64,000 nucleotides of DNA from JADJOY01 sp016713535 [NCBI: Deltaproteobacteria bacterium]. GTDB lineage: Bacteria; JADJOY01. Shown here piece by piece: positions 18,897-28,459 of the stretch (positions within the stretch are counted from its first letter, which is position 1; the number at the start of each line of letters is the position of its first letter). The DNA lies in contig JADJOY010000008.1 of NCBI GenBank assembly GCA_016713535.1, positions 303,730 to 367,729 of the forward strand, in the 5' to 3' direction. Position numbers and translations under genes: made by a program. Under the pieces are notes generated by a model. That model saw only the letters and a program-made list of their open reading frames with translations, did no database searches and had not been told where the DNA came from.

Positions 18897-19586
18897 TCAG
18901 GACTTCCCTTTCGGGCGCTTGGGCCGCGGATCGGGCCTCGCGGATTTGCCCTTGACGGCTTTCGGATCGTCGCCGCCCACGGGTTGATTGAGCTTCTTCC
19001 AGAGCCGCGTCCAGAACGGCTCGGGACCGGCCGACGGTTCGTCCGCGGCTTCCGGCCGCGGACCGCGGCCTCCACGACGGGCGGCCTCGGACTTCTTGCC
19101 GTCCTTGGGACGCGCGCTGGAGAAGCCGAGCGCCGCGTTCGCGGCCGCGTCGAGAGCATCGATCGGCGCCGCTGCCTGAACCGGCTGTGGGATCCGCCGC
19201 TGCGGCTTGTTACCCAGGTCGACCTTGATGATCTCCTGGACGCCCGTCGTGAGGGCGTTCACGAAGTCGAAGATCCGCTGACGATCGGAGTCGGCGAGCA
19301 TGGTGAACTTGACGCCCATCCCCGGGGGCAGCGCCGACGGGACGAACGGGCGAAACGGGTTCGAGTAGATCACCGAGGCCGTGGCGCGGATCGGAACGCC
19401 GCTGGTACCGGGCAGGGTGACCTGCAGGGTGAGCATCGAGTTCACCGGCGAGGCCGCCTGCGTGTGGATGAACATGCCCTTCTCGTTGAGCTGCTCGGCC
19501 TCCGCCTCGACGTCGTGGCCATCGCTCGACTGATAGCGCACCGGAAAGCGCGTTGGAGCCTGGCGGGAGGCATGGGCATGTTTCAT
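18897..19586 (-). CDS. PilZ domain protein with long disordered tail
   Basis: A 229-residue protein. Residues 8-115 form a PilZ domain: RFPVR matches the RxxxR c-di-GMP-binding motif, and LNEKGMFIHT occupies the place of the usual D/NxSxxG motif, partly degenerate because the serine position is a lysine-containing stretch. GMGVKF closes the barrel. Residues 130-229 are low-complexity, rich in Lys, Arg, Pro and Ala. It is followed immediately by the Wza-like export gene, so it may couple cyclic di-GMP levels to polysaccharide export; this is inference from position. The ATG at 19586 gives the complete domain. Confidence 0.82.
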   Translation of the reverse strand: MKHAHASRQAPTRFPVRYQSSDGHDVEAEAEQLNEKGMFIHTQAASPVNSMLTLQVTLPGTSGVPIRATASVIYSNPFRPFVPSALPPGMGVKFTMLADSDRQRIFDFVNALTTGVQEIIKVDLGNKPQRRIPQPVQAAAPIDALDAAANAALGFSSARPKDGKKSEAARRGGRGPRPEAADEPSAGPEPFWTRLWKKLNQPVGGDDPKAVKGKSARPDPRPKRPKGKS

Positions 19587-19750
19587 CGGCAGCTCGCCGT
19601 GCCGCGGTTCCCGGCGATCCCGGGACGAACGCGGCCGAATGACGCGATCTTACCGGAATCGCAAGTTGTCTGCGAGGGCCGGATCTCGTACAACCTGGCC
19701 GCGGGGCGCGTCCCGACGCGCGCGCCGAACGGCCACGAAGGAGGATCCGG

Positions 19751-20578
19751 GTGCAGGACTCGACACCAGGGCGTAGCGAAGGACTCATCGATCGGGCGCT
19801 CCGTGGCGGGGCGACGCTGCTCGTCGCCGCCGCGTTGATACCCGCCGCGCCGGTGCTGGCCCAGGTCGGCGCCGGCAGCGCCCAGACCACCGCAGCACCA
19901 GCCACCGAGCCGCAAGCGGCAACTCCCGCGCCCGCGTCGCCCGACGGTGCACCACCCGCGCCGACCGCCACGCCATTTCCCGACGGATTCCTCGGGGTGA
20001 AGCTCGAGTCGACGGCGGACGAGGTCCGGCGGGCCGTCCCCAAGACCAGCGAAGCGTTCGAGATGCACGACGTCCAGGGTTGCCCGACGGCCCCGGCGCA
20101 GCCGTGTCTGCGAATCGTCGAGCGTGCGCCGAAGGACACGGGCGCGACGTACTCGAAGGCCGAATACGGCTTCAACCCGTTCAACGGCAGACTCGCCCGG
20201 ATCACCGTCGAGTACCGGCTGCCGTATCTCGACGTCGACAGCCAGTTCACCAGGAGCTTCGGGCCACCTTCCGTCACCCTCGACAAGTCGGTCTCCCAGA
20301 GTGCCTTCCTCGGCGCAGGGCGCGAAGTCACCAAGGTGTGGAAGCAAGGCGCCGTCGAGGTCGAGCTCGTCTACCTGCTGGTGGGCAAGAAGGCGACCGA
20401 GGCCCACACCGGGCACGTCGAGTTCCGCAGCCTCACACAGCTCGAGCTCATGCGGGATCTCGCCGCGAAGCTCAAGGACCTCGGTCCGAACCCCGGCGCC
20501 CCCGCACCGGCTCAAGCGCCGGGCGCACCCGCGAGCCCGGAACCCAAGAAGGACGACGCGCCGCCCAAGCTCTTCTGA
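19751..20578 (+). CDS. Secreted protein of unknown function
   Basis: A 275-residue protein starting at GTG. It has a signal peptide (ATLLVAAALIPAAPVLA, cleavage probably near residue 38), an Ala/Pro/Thr-rich linker to about residue 76, a folded region of about 170 residues (DGFLGVKLESTADEV, YGFNPFNGRLARITVEY, FGPPSVTLDKSV, EVELVYLLVGKK), and a second Pro/Ala-rich tail. Two cysteines (CPTAPAQPC) may form a disulfide. I recognise no family. It is transcribed away from the PilZ gene, from a short divergent region, and lies 24 bases before the convergent thrB end. Confidence 0.65.
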   Translation: MQDSTPGRSEGLIDRALRGGATLLVAAALIPAAPVLAQVGAGSAQTTAAPATEPQAATPAPASPDGAPPAPTATPFPDGFLGVKLESTADEVRRAVPKTSEAFEMHDVQGCPTAPAQPCLRIVERAPKDTGATYSKAEYGFNPFNGRLARITVEYRLPYLDVDSQFTRSFGPPSVTLDKSVSQSAFLGAGREVTKVWKQGAVEVELVYLLVGKKATEAHTGHVEFRSLTQLELMRDLAAKLKDLGPNPGAPAPAQAPGAPASPEPKKDDAPPKLF

Positions 20579-20602
20579 AGCGGGCGAGCGACGGGCCCCT
20601 TC

Positions 20603-21526
20603 TCAGGCGGAGAGCGAGCCGCGCACCACGACGCCCTTGCGTGCAGGCGCGAGGCCGAGCACCCGCGCCGGACCCTTGCCGTGTCGAGCCCAAGCCCGCC
20701 GCATCGCCACCTCCACGGCGTCTGCGCATTCGGCGCCCGTCAGCGCCAGGATGGTCGGACCGCTTCCGCTCAGGAACGCGGCGACGGCTCCGGCGCCGCG
20801 CGCCGCGCGCCGCACCTGGTGGAAGCCGGGGACGAGCGTCGCGCGATACGGCTGGTGAAGCCGGTCGTCCGTGGCCAGGCCGAGAAGCTCCCAGCGCGCC
20901 GTCGACACCGCGGCGACCGCGAGCGCGGCGCGGGTGAGATTGTGGACCGCGTCGGCGAGCGAGACGGTACTCGGAAGGAGCTTACGCGCCGCCTCGGTGG
21001 AGACACCGAACGAGGGCACCAGCGCGACCGCGACCAGAGCCGGTGGGGCCAGGCGGACGAAGCGAGCGCGCTTGCCGTCGAGAGCCGCGACGGTGAAGCC
21101 GCCGGCGGTCGCCGGAGCGAGGTTGTCGGGGTGGCCCTCGAAGGGCAGCGCGAGATCGAGGATCGCTTGCTCGTCCAGCTCGGCACCCGCGATGCGCAGC
21201 GCCGCTGCGGCGCCCGCGACGGCCGCGGCCGAGCTCGAGCCGAGACCGCGCCGCCACGGGATGCGATTGAGCATGCGCACCTCGAGATCCGGTATCCGAT
21301 GACCGAGCCGGGCGAGCGATCGTTTGAGGACGCGGTCGAAGAGGTTGTCGCGCGGCTGCCGGGCGACGTCGTCGCTGCCTTCGCCTTCGACGGTGTAGCG
21401 CACGCCGCGCTGCTCCCCGGTGCCGAGCCACACCTCGTTCCGAAGCTCGAGGGCGAGGCCGAGGGTGTCGAAGCCGGCGCCGAGGTTGGCGCTCGTGGCG
21501 GGTACGGTCACGTGGATCGATTTCAC
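20603..21526 (-). CDS. thrB: Homoserine kinase
   Basis: A 307-residue GHMP kinase that phosphorylates homoserine in threonine synthesis. The N-terminal PATSANLGAGFDTLGLAL and the phosphate-binding PWRRGLGSSSAAAVAG are diagnostic. The later AGGFTVAA and AFLSGSGPTILAL (GHMP C-terminal motif) complete the fold. The start is a GTG at 21526 with GAGGAA upstream. An extended -10 promoter lies just upstream. It stands alone, with no other threonine genes in the window. Confidence 0.93.
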   Translation of the reverse strand: MKSIHVTVPATSANLGAGFDTLGLALELRNEVWLGTGEQRGVRYTVEGEGSDDVARQPRDNLFDRVLKRSLARLGHRIPDLEVRMLNRIPWRRGLGSSSAAAVAGAAAALRIAGAELDEQAILDLALPFEGHPDNLAPATAGGFTVAALDGKRARFVRLAPPALVAVALVPSFGVSTEAARKLLPSTVSLADAVHNLTRAALAVAAVSTARWELLGLATDDRLHQPYRATLVPGFHQVRRAARGAGAVAAFLSGSGPTILALTGAECADAVEVAMRRAWARHGKGPARVLGLAPARKGVVVRGSLSA

Positions 21527-21551
21527 GGATTCCTCGCGGAAAAAGCCGCCG

Positions 21552-21560
21552 ACTATAGCA
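21552..21560 (-). promoter_or_regulatory. Extended -10 promoter element for thrB
   Basis: On the minus strand the sequence reads TGC followed by TATAGT, a near-consensus extended -10 box, about 26 bases before the GTG start of thrB. The -35 region is GC-rich with no clear match, as is usual for extended -10 promoters. Confidence 0.55.
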
Positions 21561-21618
21561 CTTGCCTCGGGACCGCCTCGACCTTCGCGCGAGCCGCGGC
21601 CGGAATCCGGCGGGCCCC

Positions 21619-22663
21619 ATGAATGCCGTCGCCGCGACCCCGGCGCAGGTGCTGTTCCGTTCGCCCAACTGGGTCGGCGACGCGATCCTCGCGGTACCTG
21701 CGATCGAAGCGCTGCGCGAGGCGTTCCCCGCGGCCCGGCTGAGCGCGCTCGCGGTGCCGTGGGTCGGCGACGTGTTCCGCTTCGTGCCGGCGGTGGACGA
21801 AGTCGTGCGGTTCGACCGCAAGGGGCGGCATCGTGGGTTCCTCGGAACGGAGCGGCTCGCCCGCGAGCTACGTGCGCGCCGGCTCGACCTCGCGGTCACG
21901 TTCCCACGCTCGGCCAGCAGCGCGTGGCTTCTGTGGCGTAGTGGCGCGCGCGAGCGCCTCGGCTACGCGGGCACGGCACCGCGCGGGTGGCTCACCCTCC
22001 CTGTGCGCTTTCCGGGGAAGGGGCGACCGGGGCACCACGAGCTCGAGCTGCACCTCGGGTTGGTGCGTGGCCTCGGCCTCGCGGCGCCGGTGCGTGCGCC
22101 GCGGCTGGCCGTGCCGGGGGAGCTCCGCGCCCGCCGCGAGGAGCTCCTCCGCGCCAGCGGCCTCGACGGGCGCGCCTACCTCGCGGTGGCGCCCGGCGCG
22201 GCGTTCGGGGTGCGAAGCGCTGGACCGCCGCGGGGTTCGCCGCGGTGTGCGACTCCGCGCGCGAAGAGCGCGGGCTCGAGGCGGTGATCCTCGGTAGCCC
22301 GGGTGAGCGGCCGATCGCTCGCGAGGTCGTCGTCGGCGCGCGTCGCCCGCCGGTCGACCTCGCGGGCCGCGTTGGGCTCGCCGACGCGCTCGCGGTCATC
22401 GCCGGCGCGCGCGCGCTCGTCACCAACGATTCGGGCTTGATGCACGCCGCTGCGGCCTTCGGCGTTCCGGTGATCGCGGTGTTCGGACCGACGGACTGGA
22501 TCGCCACTGGCCCCGTCAGCGAGGACGCGCGGGTGATTCGCGAGCCGGTCGCGTGCGCACCCTGTTTCCTGCGCGACTGCCCGATCGACCACCGCTGCAT
22601 GAACCGGGTCGACGCGGCGCGGGTGTGGACGCGGCGCGCGAGCTGCTGGCGGCTCCGATCTGA
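21619..22663 (+). CDS. waaF: ADP-heptose:LPS heptosyltransferase, GT9 (two frameshifts)
   Basis: About 348 residues when two indels are repaired. The first frame gives VLFRSPNWVGDAILAVPAIE (the GT9 start) to VAPGAAFG. A slip near 22205 leads to AKRWTAAGFAAV and the donor-site segment TNDSGLMHAAAAFGVPV and FGPTDW. A second slip near 22627 restores DAARELLAAPI and a stop at 22661-22663. The enzyme adds heptose to the lipopolysaccharide inner core. RCMNRV and CAPCFLRDCPIDH are typical late motifs. The gene is divergent from thrB with a gap of 92 bases. Substrate assignment to heptose is by family; other GT9 donors are possible. Confidence 0.82.
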
Positions 22664-22886
22664 CGCCGATGCCACCGGATCGGCACAGCGCGGTCGCGCC
22701 GCCGTCACTGCGTTTTCCAAGCTGCGAGTTCAACATTCCTCCACCGCGAGCACGGCCGCGCGAGCGCCGCTTCCGCTCCGTCGCCGCGCGGCGGGCGGCG
22801 GCGAGGGGATCGATCGGCGGCGCCCCGGGCACGGGTTCGGCGGGCGTGAGCGCTTGCCTCGCACGACGGTGAAGAGGGAGTAGCGA

Positions 22887-25800
22887 ATGGCGGTTCGAGC
22901 CGGTAACCGGCAATCCATGGCGGCGCGGGCCGCGTTCACGGCGCTCGTGGTGACGGCGCTCGCGGGCGCGAGCTGCTCGTCGGGCTCGGGCGGCGGCCAC
23001 GTCGGCGACCGCGCTCCGTTCGCGCGCGCGTACGCGATCAGCGATCGCAACCAGCTCATCGGCGGCAAGGTCGCGATCGCCAACATCGGCGACTTCATCC
23101 TCGAGAACGATCAGGTGCGGCTCGCCATCCTGGGTTCCCTCGAGTCCTACGGCCCGAACCTCTACGGCGGTGCGCTGGTGGACGCCGAGCTCCAGCGCCC
23201 CGACGGCTCGGCGAGCGCAGGGCGCGGCCAGGACGAGCTCGTCGAGGTGTTCCCGATCATCGACCTCAAGGTCGCGAAGCCCGACGGCACCCTCGACGGT
23301 CCCGGGAACCCGGTCAGCTCGAGCGTTCGGGTCTGCGAGGACGGCGGCAGCGGCGCTGGCGCGCGCGCCCGCGTCCGTGTCGCCGCCGACCTCTATCCAC
23401 TGATCGCGCTGGTGGGCGTGATCCCCAACCTGCTCGGGCCGTCGGGCGCGCGGCTGGTACAGGACTACATCCTGGAGCCGGCCCACCGCTACGCGACGCT
23501 CCACACCGAGATCCGCTTCTTCGCGGGCGGAGATGCCGGTGGTCAGCCGATCGACTGCGGCGCCGACCCCAACGCCAAGCGCGTCTTCAAGCCCCAGTAC
23601 CCGCAGCAGCCGCTCAACGTGATCTCGCCGGTGCTGTTCGGCCAGGCCTACGGCGACATCGCGATCTTCGGCGGCACCACGCAGCTCTTCTCGCCGACCT
23701 TCGGCTTCGACTCGTTCAGCGAGCTCCTCGCGCCCGCGCCCAACCCCACGAACGACGTGGTCTACGACGAGCTGGTGCCGTTCAAGAACACGTTCGAGTC
23801 GCCGCTCAACGGCTACTTCCTGGTGGGGCGGGCCAACCACATCTCGTACGGGATGACCGCGCCCGACAAGGGCGTATTCACGATCCCGCTCTTGGCCGGC
23901 ACGATCGCGCCGCAGTTCGTCGCCACCTCCCGCGAGATGGTGGACGCGACGACCGGCGCCAAGCCGTCGCCTCTCTCGCCGGTCGGCAGCCAGCAGGGCG
24001 ACGTGGCGACGTACGACCGCTACTTCATCGTCGGCGACGGCGACGTGGCGTCGGTGCTCGACGTCGTGAACCAGATCCAGAAGGTCGAGACCGGCACGAT
24101 CCACGGCCACGTCTTCGAGGTGTCGAGCGGCCAGCCCCTGAGCCGCGCCAGCGGGCTGGTGTTCCGCCACCCGCGCGACGGGCAAGGGAACCTCGTGGAT
24201 GTCGGCTCGATCGGGCTCCACGACCTAGGCACGCCGATCTCGCAGATCTACACCGACGTGCGCTTCGACGACACCTCGAAGGACGGCAGCTTCGTCCACC
24301 ACGGTGGAGGTGCCGCGCGACGGTCGAGTCCGCGTGGAGGTCGTCGACCCCACGCGGGGTGGCGGGAGCCTGCCGGCCAAGATCACCGTCACCGAGCTCG
24401 ACGGACACGGTGTGCCGTGGCCGCGCTTCGGCGAGCCGTCGCTGCCGATCGCGCGCATCCCGCGCGCCAACGCGATCTACGAGCCGCAGACGGCCGACGC
24501 GTCGCGCGAGGACCTCGAGTTCGTGGCCGCCTACGAGTACACGGAGGACGGCCAGCATGTGTTCTCGCTCGCGCCGGGGCGCTACCGGATCTATGCCTCG
24601 CGCGGCTACGAGTACACGATCGACACCAAGGAAGTGACCATCGAGCCCGGGCTCGAGAAGCTCGCCCAGCTCAAGATCGCGCAGGTCGTCGACTCCACCG
24701 GCTGGCTGTCGGGCGACTTCCACGTCCACTCCGAGTCGAGTCACGACTCGGGCGTGTCCAAGGACGATCGCGTGATCGGCTACGCGGCCGAGGGGGTCGA
24801 GATCCTGGCCTCGACCGACCACGACTACATGACCAACTACAGGCCGTACATCGAGAGCCACCACCTCCGTCCGTGGCTCACGACGGTCGTCGGCGACGAG
24901 CTCACCACCTTCGAGAACGGTCATTACAACGCGATGCCGCTCCAGTTCGACGGACGCCAGACCTCGAACGGCGCGCCGCGCTGGGTGGGGCTGACGCCGC
25001 CCCAGATCTTCGACACGCTGCGCGCCCGGGGCGCGTACGGTCCGAGCGAAACCATCACGCTCCTCAACCACCCGCGCGACTCGATCTTCGGCCTCTACAG
25101 CCAGTTCGGCATGGACCAGGGCACGGGCGTCCTGTGCCCGGGGCTCTTCACCCTCGGCAACCCGATCATCCGCACCGGCAACGGCCTCGGTGGAGTCAAC
25201 GAGGCCAACTTCAAGGTCGACTTCATGTCGATCGAGGTCCTGAACGGCAAGCGCTTCGAGCTGATCCGCACGCCCACGCTCGAGGAGGTGCCTCTCAAGC
25301 CCGAGGGGCAAACCCGGCCCGGCAACCCGCCGCCGCTGTATCAGGTGCTGGCGCGGACCCTCGACGAGCAGCGCCGCATCCTCGACGGCTCGAATGGCCT
25401 CGCCACGACCGACCAGAGCCGCTACCAAGGCGGCGTCGACGACCTCTTCACCACCATCAACCTGGGTGAGAGCCGGCCGACCGGCATGGCCAACTCGGAC
25501 AGCCACAAGCTCCTCGACACCGCCTCGGTGCGCACCTGGCTCAAGGTCGGCACCGATCTCCCCGACGCGGTCGAGGATCTCGACGTGGTGGCGGCGGTCG
25601 CACGCGGCCAGACCACCATGGGCTTCGGGCCGTTCGTGACGCTCACGGTCGACGGCGCCGAGATGGGCAAGACCACCACCAACACCAGCGGCCAGCTCGA
25701 CGTCGAGGTCACGGTGCAGGGTCCCGATTGGTTCCAGATCGATCGCGTCGAGATCTACGCCAACGGCGAGCTCGCCGCCGAGGTACCGGTGGCGCGTCCC

Positions 25801-26343
25801 AACGCGTCCACGGTCAAGTACCGCGGGCGCACGCGGATCAACGTCCGCGACCTCGCGATCAACGACCATCAGGCCAGAGACACGTACGTCGCAGCGGTCG
25901 CGATGGGCGACGACGACCTCTTCCCGGTCGACTTCCCCAACAGCTTCCCGACCCAGAACACCAGCGACATCATCGTCGGCGCCCTCGCGGGCGTGATCCC
26001 CGGGATCGGCAGCTTGCTCGGCGAGGGCGAGAACATCGTGCCGCTCACGTTCAACGTGTTGCCGTACGGGGTGACCAACCCCGTCTACGTCGACGTCGAC
26101 GGCGACGGGAAGTTCACCGCCGTGGGCCGTCCGCCCGCGGACGGCCGCAGCAAGTACCGCGGCTGCAGCGACGTGACGGAAGCGTGCGTGTGCCAGGACC
26201 TGGCACTACCCGAGGCGCAGAAGCAGGACGTCACCGACACCCTTGATTACGTGCAGTGGCTGCTCGGACTCGAGCAGGGCCACGGCCGCCTGAAGGCGGT
26301 CCCGCCCACACCGGACGAGTTCTCCGGGGGGCTGGGCGGCTGA
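22887..26343 (+). CDS. Secreted PHP-type (CehA/McbA family) metallohydrolase, probable lipoprotein (one frameshift)
   Basis: About 1150 residues. A signal peptide with a possible lipobox (LAGASC) opens it. The first 470 residues are beta-rich and unassigned. A one-base slip near 24300 joins to the second frame (VEVPRDGRVRVEV). The catalytic PHP-like domain follows: GDFHVHSESSHDSG, STDHDYMTNY, LLNHPRDSIFG and GMANSDSHK supply the metal-binding His and Asp residues. CehA/McbA relatives hydrolyse esters, phosphoesters or carbamates. The C-terminal part has PxxVDGAE-like beta strands. Export and the large size suggest action at the cell surface or in the periplasm; the substrate is unknown. A porin gene follows 62 bases later. 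Confidence 0.75.
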
Positions 26344-26405
26344 GCCCGAGACGCTGCTCGGCGACCGCGAGCGAGCACCGCGTGAGCGACACGCGAAGGA
26401 GACCC

Positions 26406-27672
26406 ATGAGCCACCGAACCACCCGCACTCCGCGCCTTCTGGCCGGCCTCGCACTCTCGGCGCTGCTGGCCGTGCCGCCGGTCGCACGCCGGACTCGCCG
26501 ACGAGATCGCGGACGCGCTCGCCCCGGACGCCAACCCCGAGCGCAACGACGTCGATCCGTTGCTCGACCGGCTCGTCGCCAAGGGTGTGCTGACGCCCGA
26601 GGAGGCGAAGGAGGTCGACCGCGAGGTGGCGGCGCAGGACCGCTTCGCCGTGGACGTCAACGGGCGCATCAACATCGACGCGATCCTCTACGACGGCTCG
26701 GACTACGTCGAGGGGGTTCCTGGCGACCCGAACCTGCGCACCGGCTTCGCGATCACCGACGCGCGTCTGGGCGCCGAGGGCCGTGCCTACTGGGACTGGC
26801 TGCGGTACGCGATCCAGGCCGACTTCGCCGACCGCGTCGAGCCGAACCAGATCGACGTGACGCTACTCGACGCGCGCATCAGCCTCGTCGACCTGATCCC
26901 GTTCCACACCGTCAACCTGGGCCTCGTGAAGCCACCCTTCGCGCGCCAGCAGCTCATGAGCTCGGCGCGCCTGCAGTTCCAGCAACGCGCGATCGTGTTC
27001 CAGGAGCTCGAGGACAACTTCTTCGATCGCGACCTCGGGCTGCGCGCCGGTGGCCGAATCCCCGTCGCCGAGGACGCGGTCATCCTCAAGTACGGAGTGG
27101 GCGTGTTCAACGGCTCCGGAAACTCGAGCATCGGCGGCGACGACAACGAGGGGAAGCTCGTCGCGCTGCGCGGCGCGATCGACCTGTTCCACGACATGGG
27201 CGACGAGGAGCCCGATCTCTCGAGCGGCGAGCTGGGGCTCAGCCTCGGCGGTGGGTGGTTCCTGAACGACGACGTGTCGGCCACGCCCAAGGGCTACGAG
27301 GTGGACGGTGAGCTCAAGGTGGCGGGCTTCTCGTTCACCGGCGGCTGGGTGCTGATCGACTATTCGCCAGATCTTGGCGCCAACAACGAGCTGCCGCCGT
27401 TCTCGACCGACTTCAACTCGGAGGGCTGGTACATCCAGGGCGGCTACATGGTGCTGCCGCACCTGGTCGAGCTGGCGGCCCGGTACGAGCAATACGACTC
27501 GAACGACCAGATCGAGGACAACGGCGACGTCTCGGCGTTCACGGGCGCGCTCAACGTGTACCTGCTCGATCACGACGTGAAGTCGAGCCTCGAGTACGTG
27601 AGCCGGACCGAAGACCACGGCGCCGAGCTCTCCAACGACTCGCTCACCCTCGAGATGCAGCTGCTGTTCTGA
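26406..27672 (+). CDS. Phosphate-selective (O/P-type) porin (one frameshift)
   Basis: About 422 residues. The signal peptide (LLAGLALSALLAVPPVA) is in one frame; after a slip at about 26487 the mature part continues as GLADEIADALAP, then a short helical segment (LLDRLVAKGVLTPEEAKEVDREV, positions about 26560-26630) typical of the N-terminus of such porins, then the beta-barrel. GFAITDARLGAEGR, NLGLVKPPFARQQL and the strand-rich remainder match the porin O/P family. The final residues MQLLF end in an aromatic, as required for outer-membrane insertion. It probably forms an anion or organic-solute channel serving the preceding hydrolase. Confidence 0.8.
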
Positions 27673-27690
27673 GCTTTTCGGGGGGCCCGC

Positions 27691-28130
27691 CCGCCGGGAG
27701 TGAATCCCGGCGGGTCCCACCCCCGAGTCGGCTCGCCTGGCTCGCCGCCGTCGCTCTGCGACGGGCCCCTCGCCGGGTCCGCTCGTGGCTCGGTCCGCGA
27801 GTCCGCTTGGGGCTTTTCAAGCCCCCCGCCCGCCGGGAGTGAATCCCGGCGGGTCCCACCCCGAGTCGGCTCGCCTGGCTCGCCGCCGTCGCTCTGCGAC
27901 GGGCCCCTCGCCGGGTCCGCTCGTGGCTCGGTCCGCGAGTCCGCTTGGGGCTTTTCCCCCGCCGGGAGTGAATCCCGGCGGGTCCCACCCCGAGTCGGCT
28001 GCCTGGCGCGCCGTGCGACGGCCCCTCGCCGGGTCCGTCGTGGCTCGGTCCGCGAGTCCGCTTGGGGCTTTTCAGCCCCCGCCCGCCGGGAGTGAATCCG
28101 GCGGGTCCCCACCCGAGTCGCCTGGCTCGC
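27691..28130. repeat. Tandem array A: four units of about 124-139 bp
   Basis: Units begin at 27691, 27830, 27959 and 28083. Each starts with a hairpin (CCGCCGGGA, loop GTGAA, TCCCGGCGG; the fourth has lost a base), continues with a GC-rich body (GAGTCGGCTCGCCTGGCTCG and GACGGGCCCCTCGCCGGGTC) and ends with CTTGGGGCTTTT leading to a GCCCC hairpin arm. The unit lengths differ by small indels. The array starts 19 bases after the porin stop. No credible gene lies in 27673-28459; open frames here are compositional. The tail 28131-28330 is simple GC-rich sequence without clear units. Confidence 0.8.
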
Positions 28131-28331
28131 CGCCGCCGCTGCACGCGGCCTGCCGGGCCTCCGCCCGTCCGGGGCCCCTCCCCCGGGCGGGGCTCGGCCG
28201 CCGGGCCCCACCGAGTCCGGCGCGACCACCCGCCGCGCGCCGCTGGCGCGCGGCGAAGCTATGAATCGCTTCCGTCTGGGTCGCTCACGGAGGCGGCAGG
28301 GCCCGGAGGACGGGGGATGAAACACCCGTCT

Positions 28332-28372
28332 CTACGAGCCTCTTCGTAGCGCGGGGGGCTCCGTCCCCCCGC
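28332..28372. repeat. Double hairpin with dispersed GGGGGCTCCGTCCCCC core
   Basis: CTACGA (28332-28337) pairs with TCGTAG (28344-28349). Immediately after, GCGGGGGG (28351-28358) pairs with CCCCCCGC (28365-28372) around loop CTCCGT. The same TTCGTAG-plus-hairpin arrangement recurs at about 54735-54764, and the core recurs in opposite orientation within array C. It is probably a dispersed extragenic palindrome. Confidence 0.65.
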
Positions 28373-28459
28373 GGCGCTTCGCTCTCGCCTGATCGCCCGT
28401 CGACCCGGGGGCTTCGGTGGCCGGTACCTCGCTGCTCGCTGTGGTAACCCCACGCCGCC

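Noticed and set aside
22669-22872. Small plus-strand gene between the heptosyltransferase and the PHP protein
   Set aside because: Arg/Pro-rich translation with no motif; the region more likely holds the promoter and leader of the next gene.
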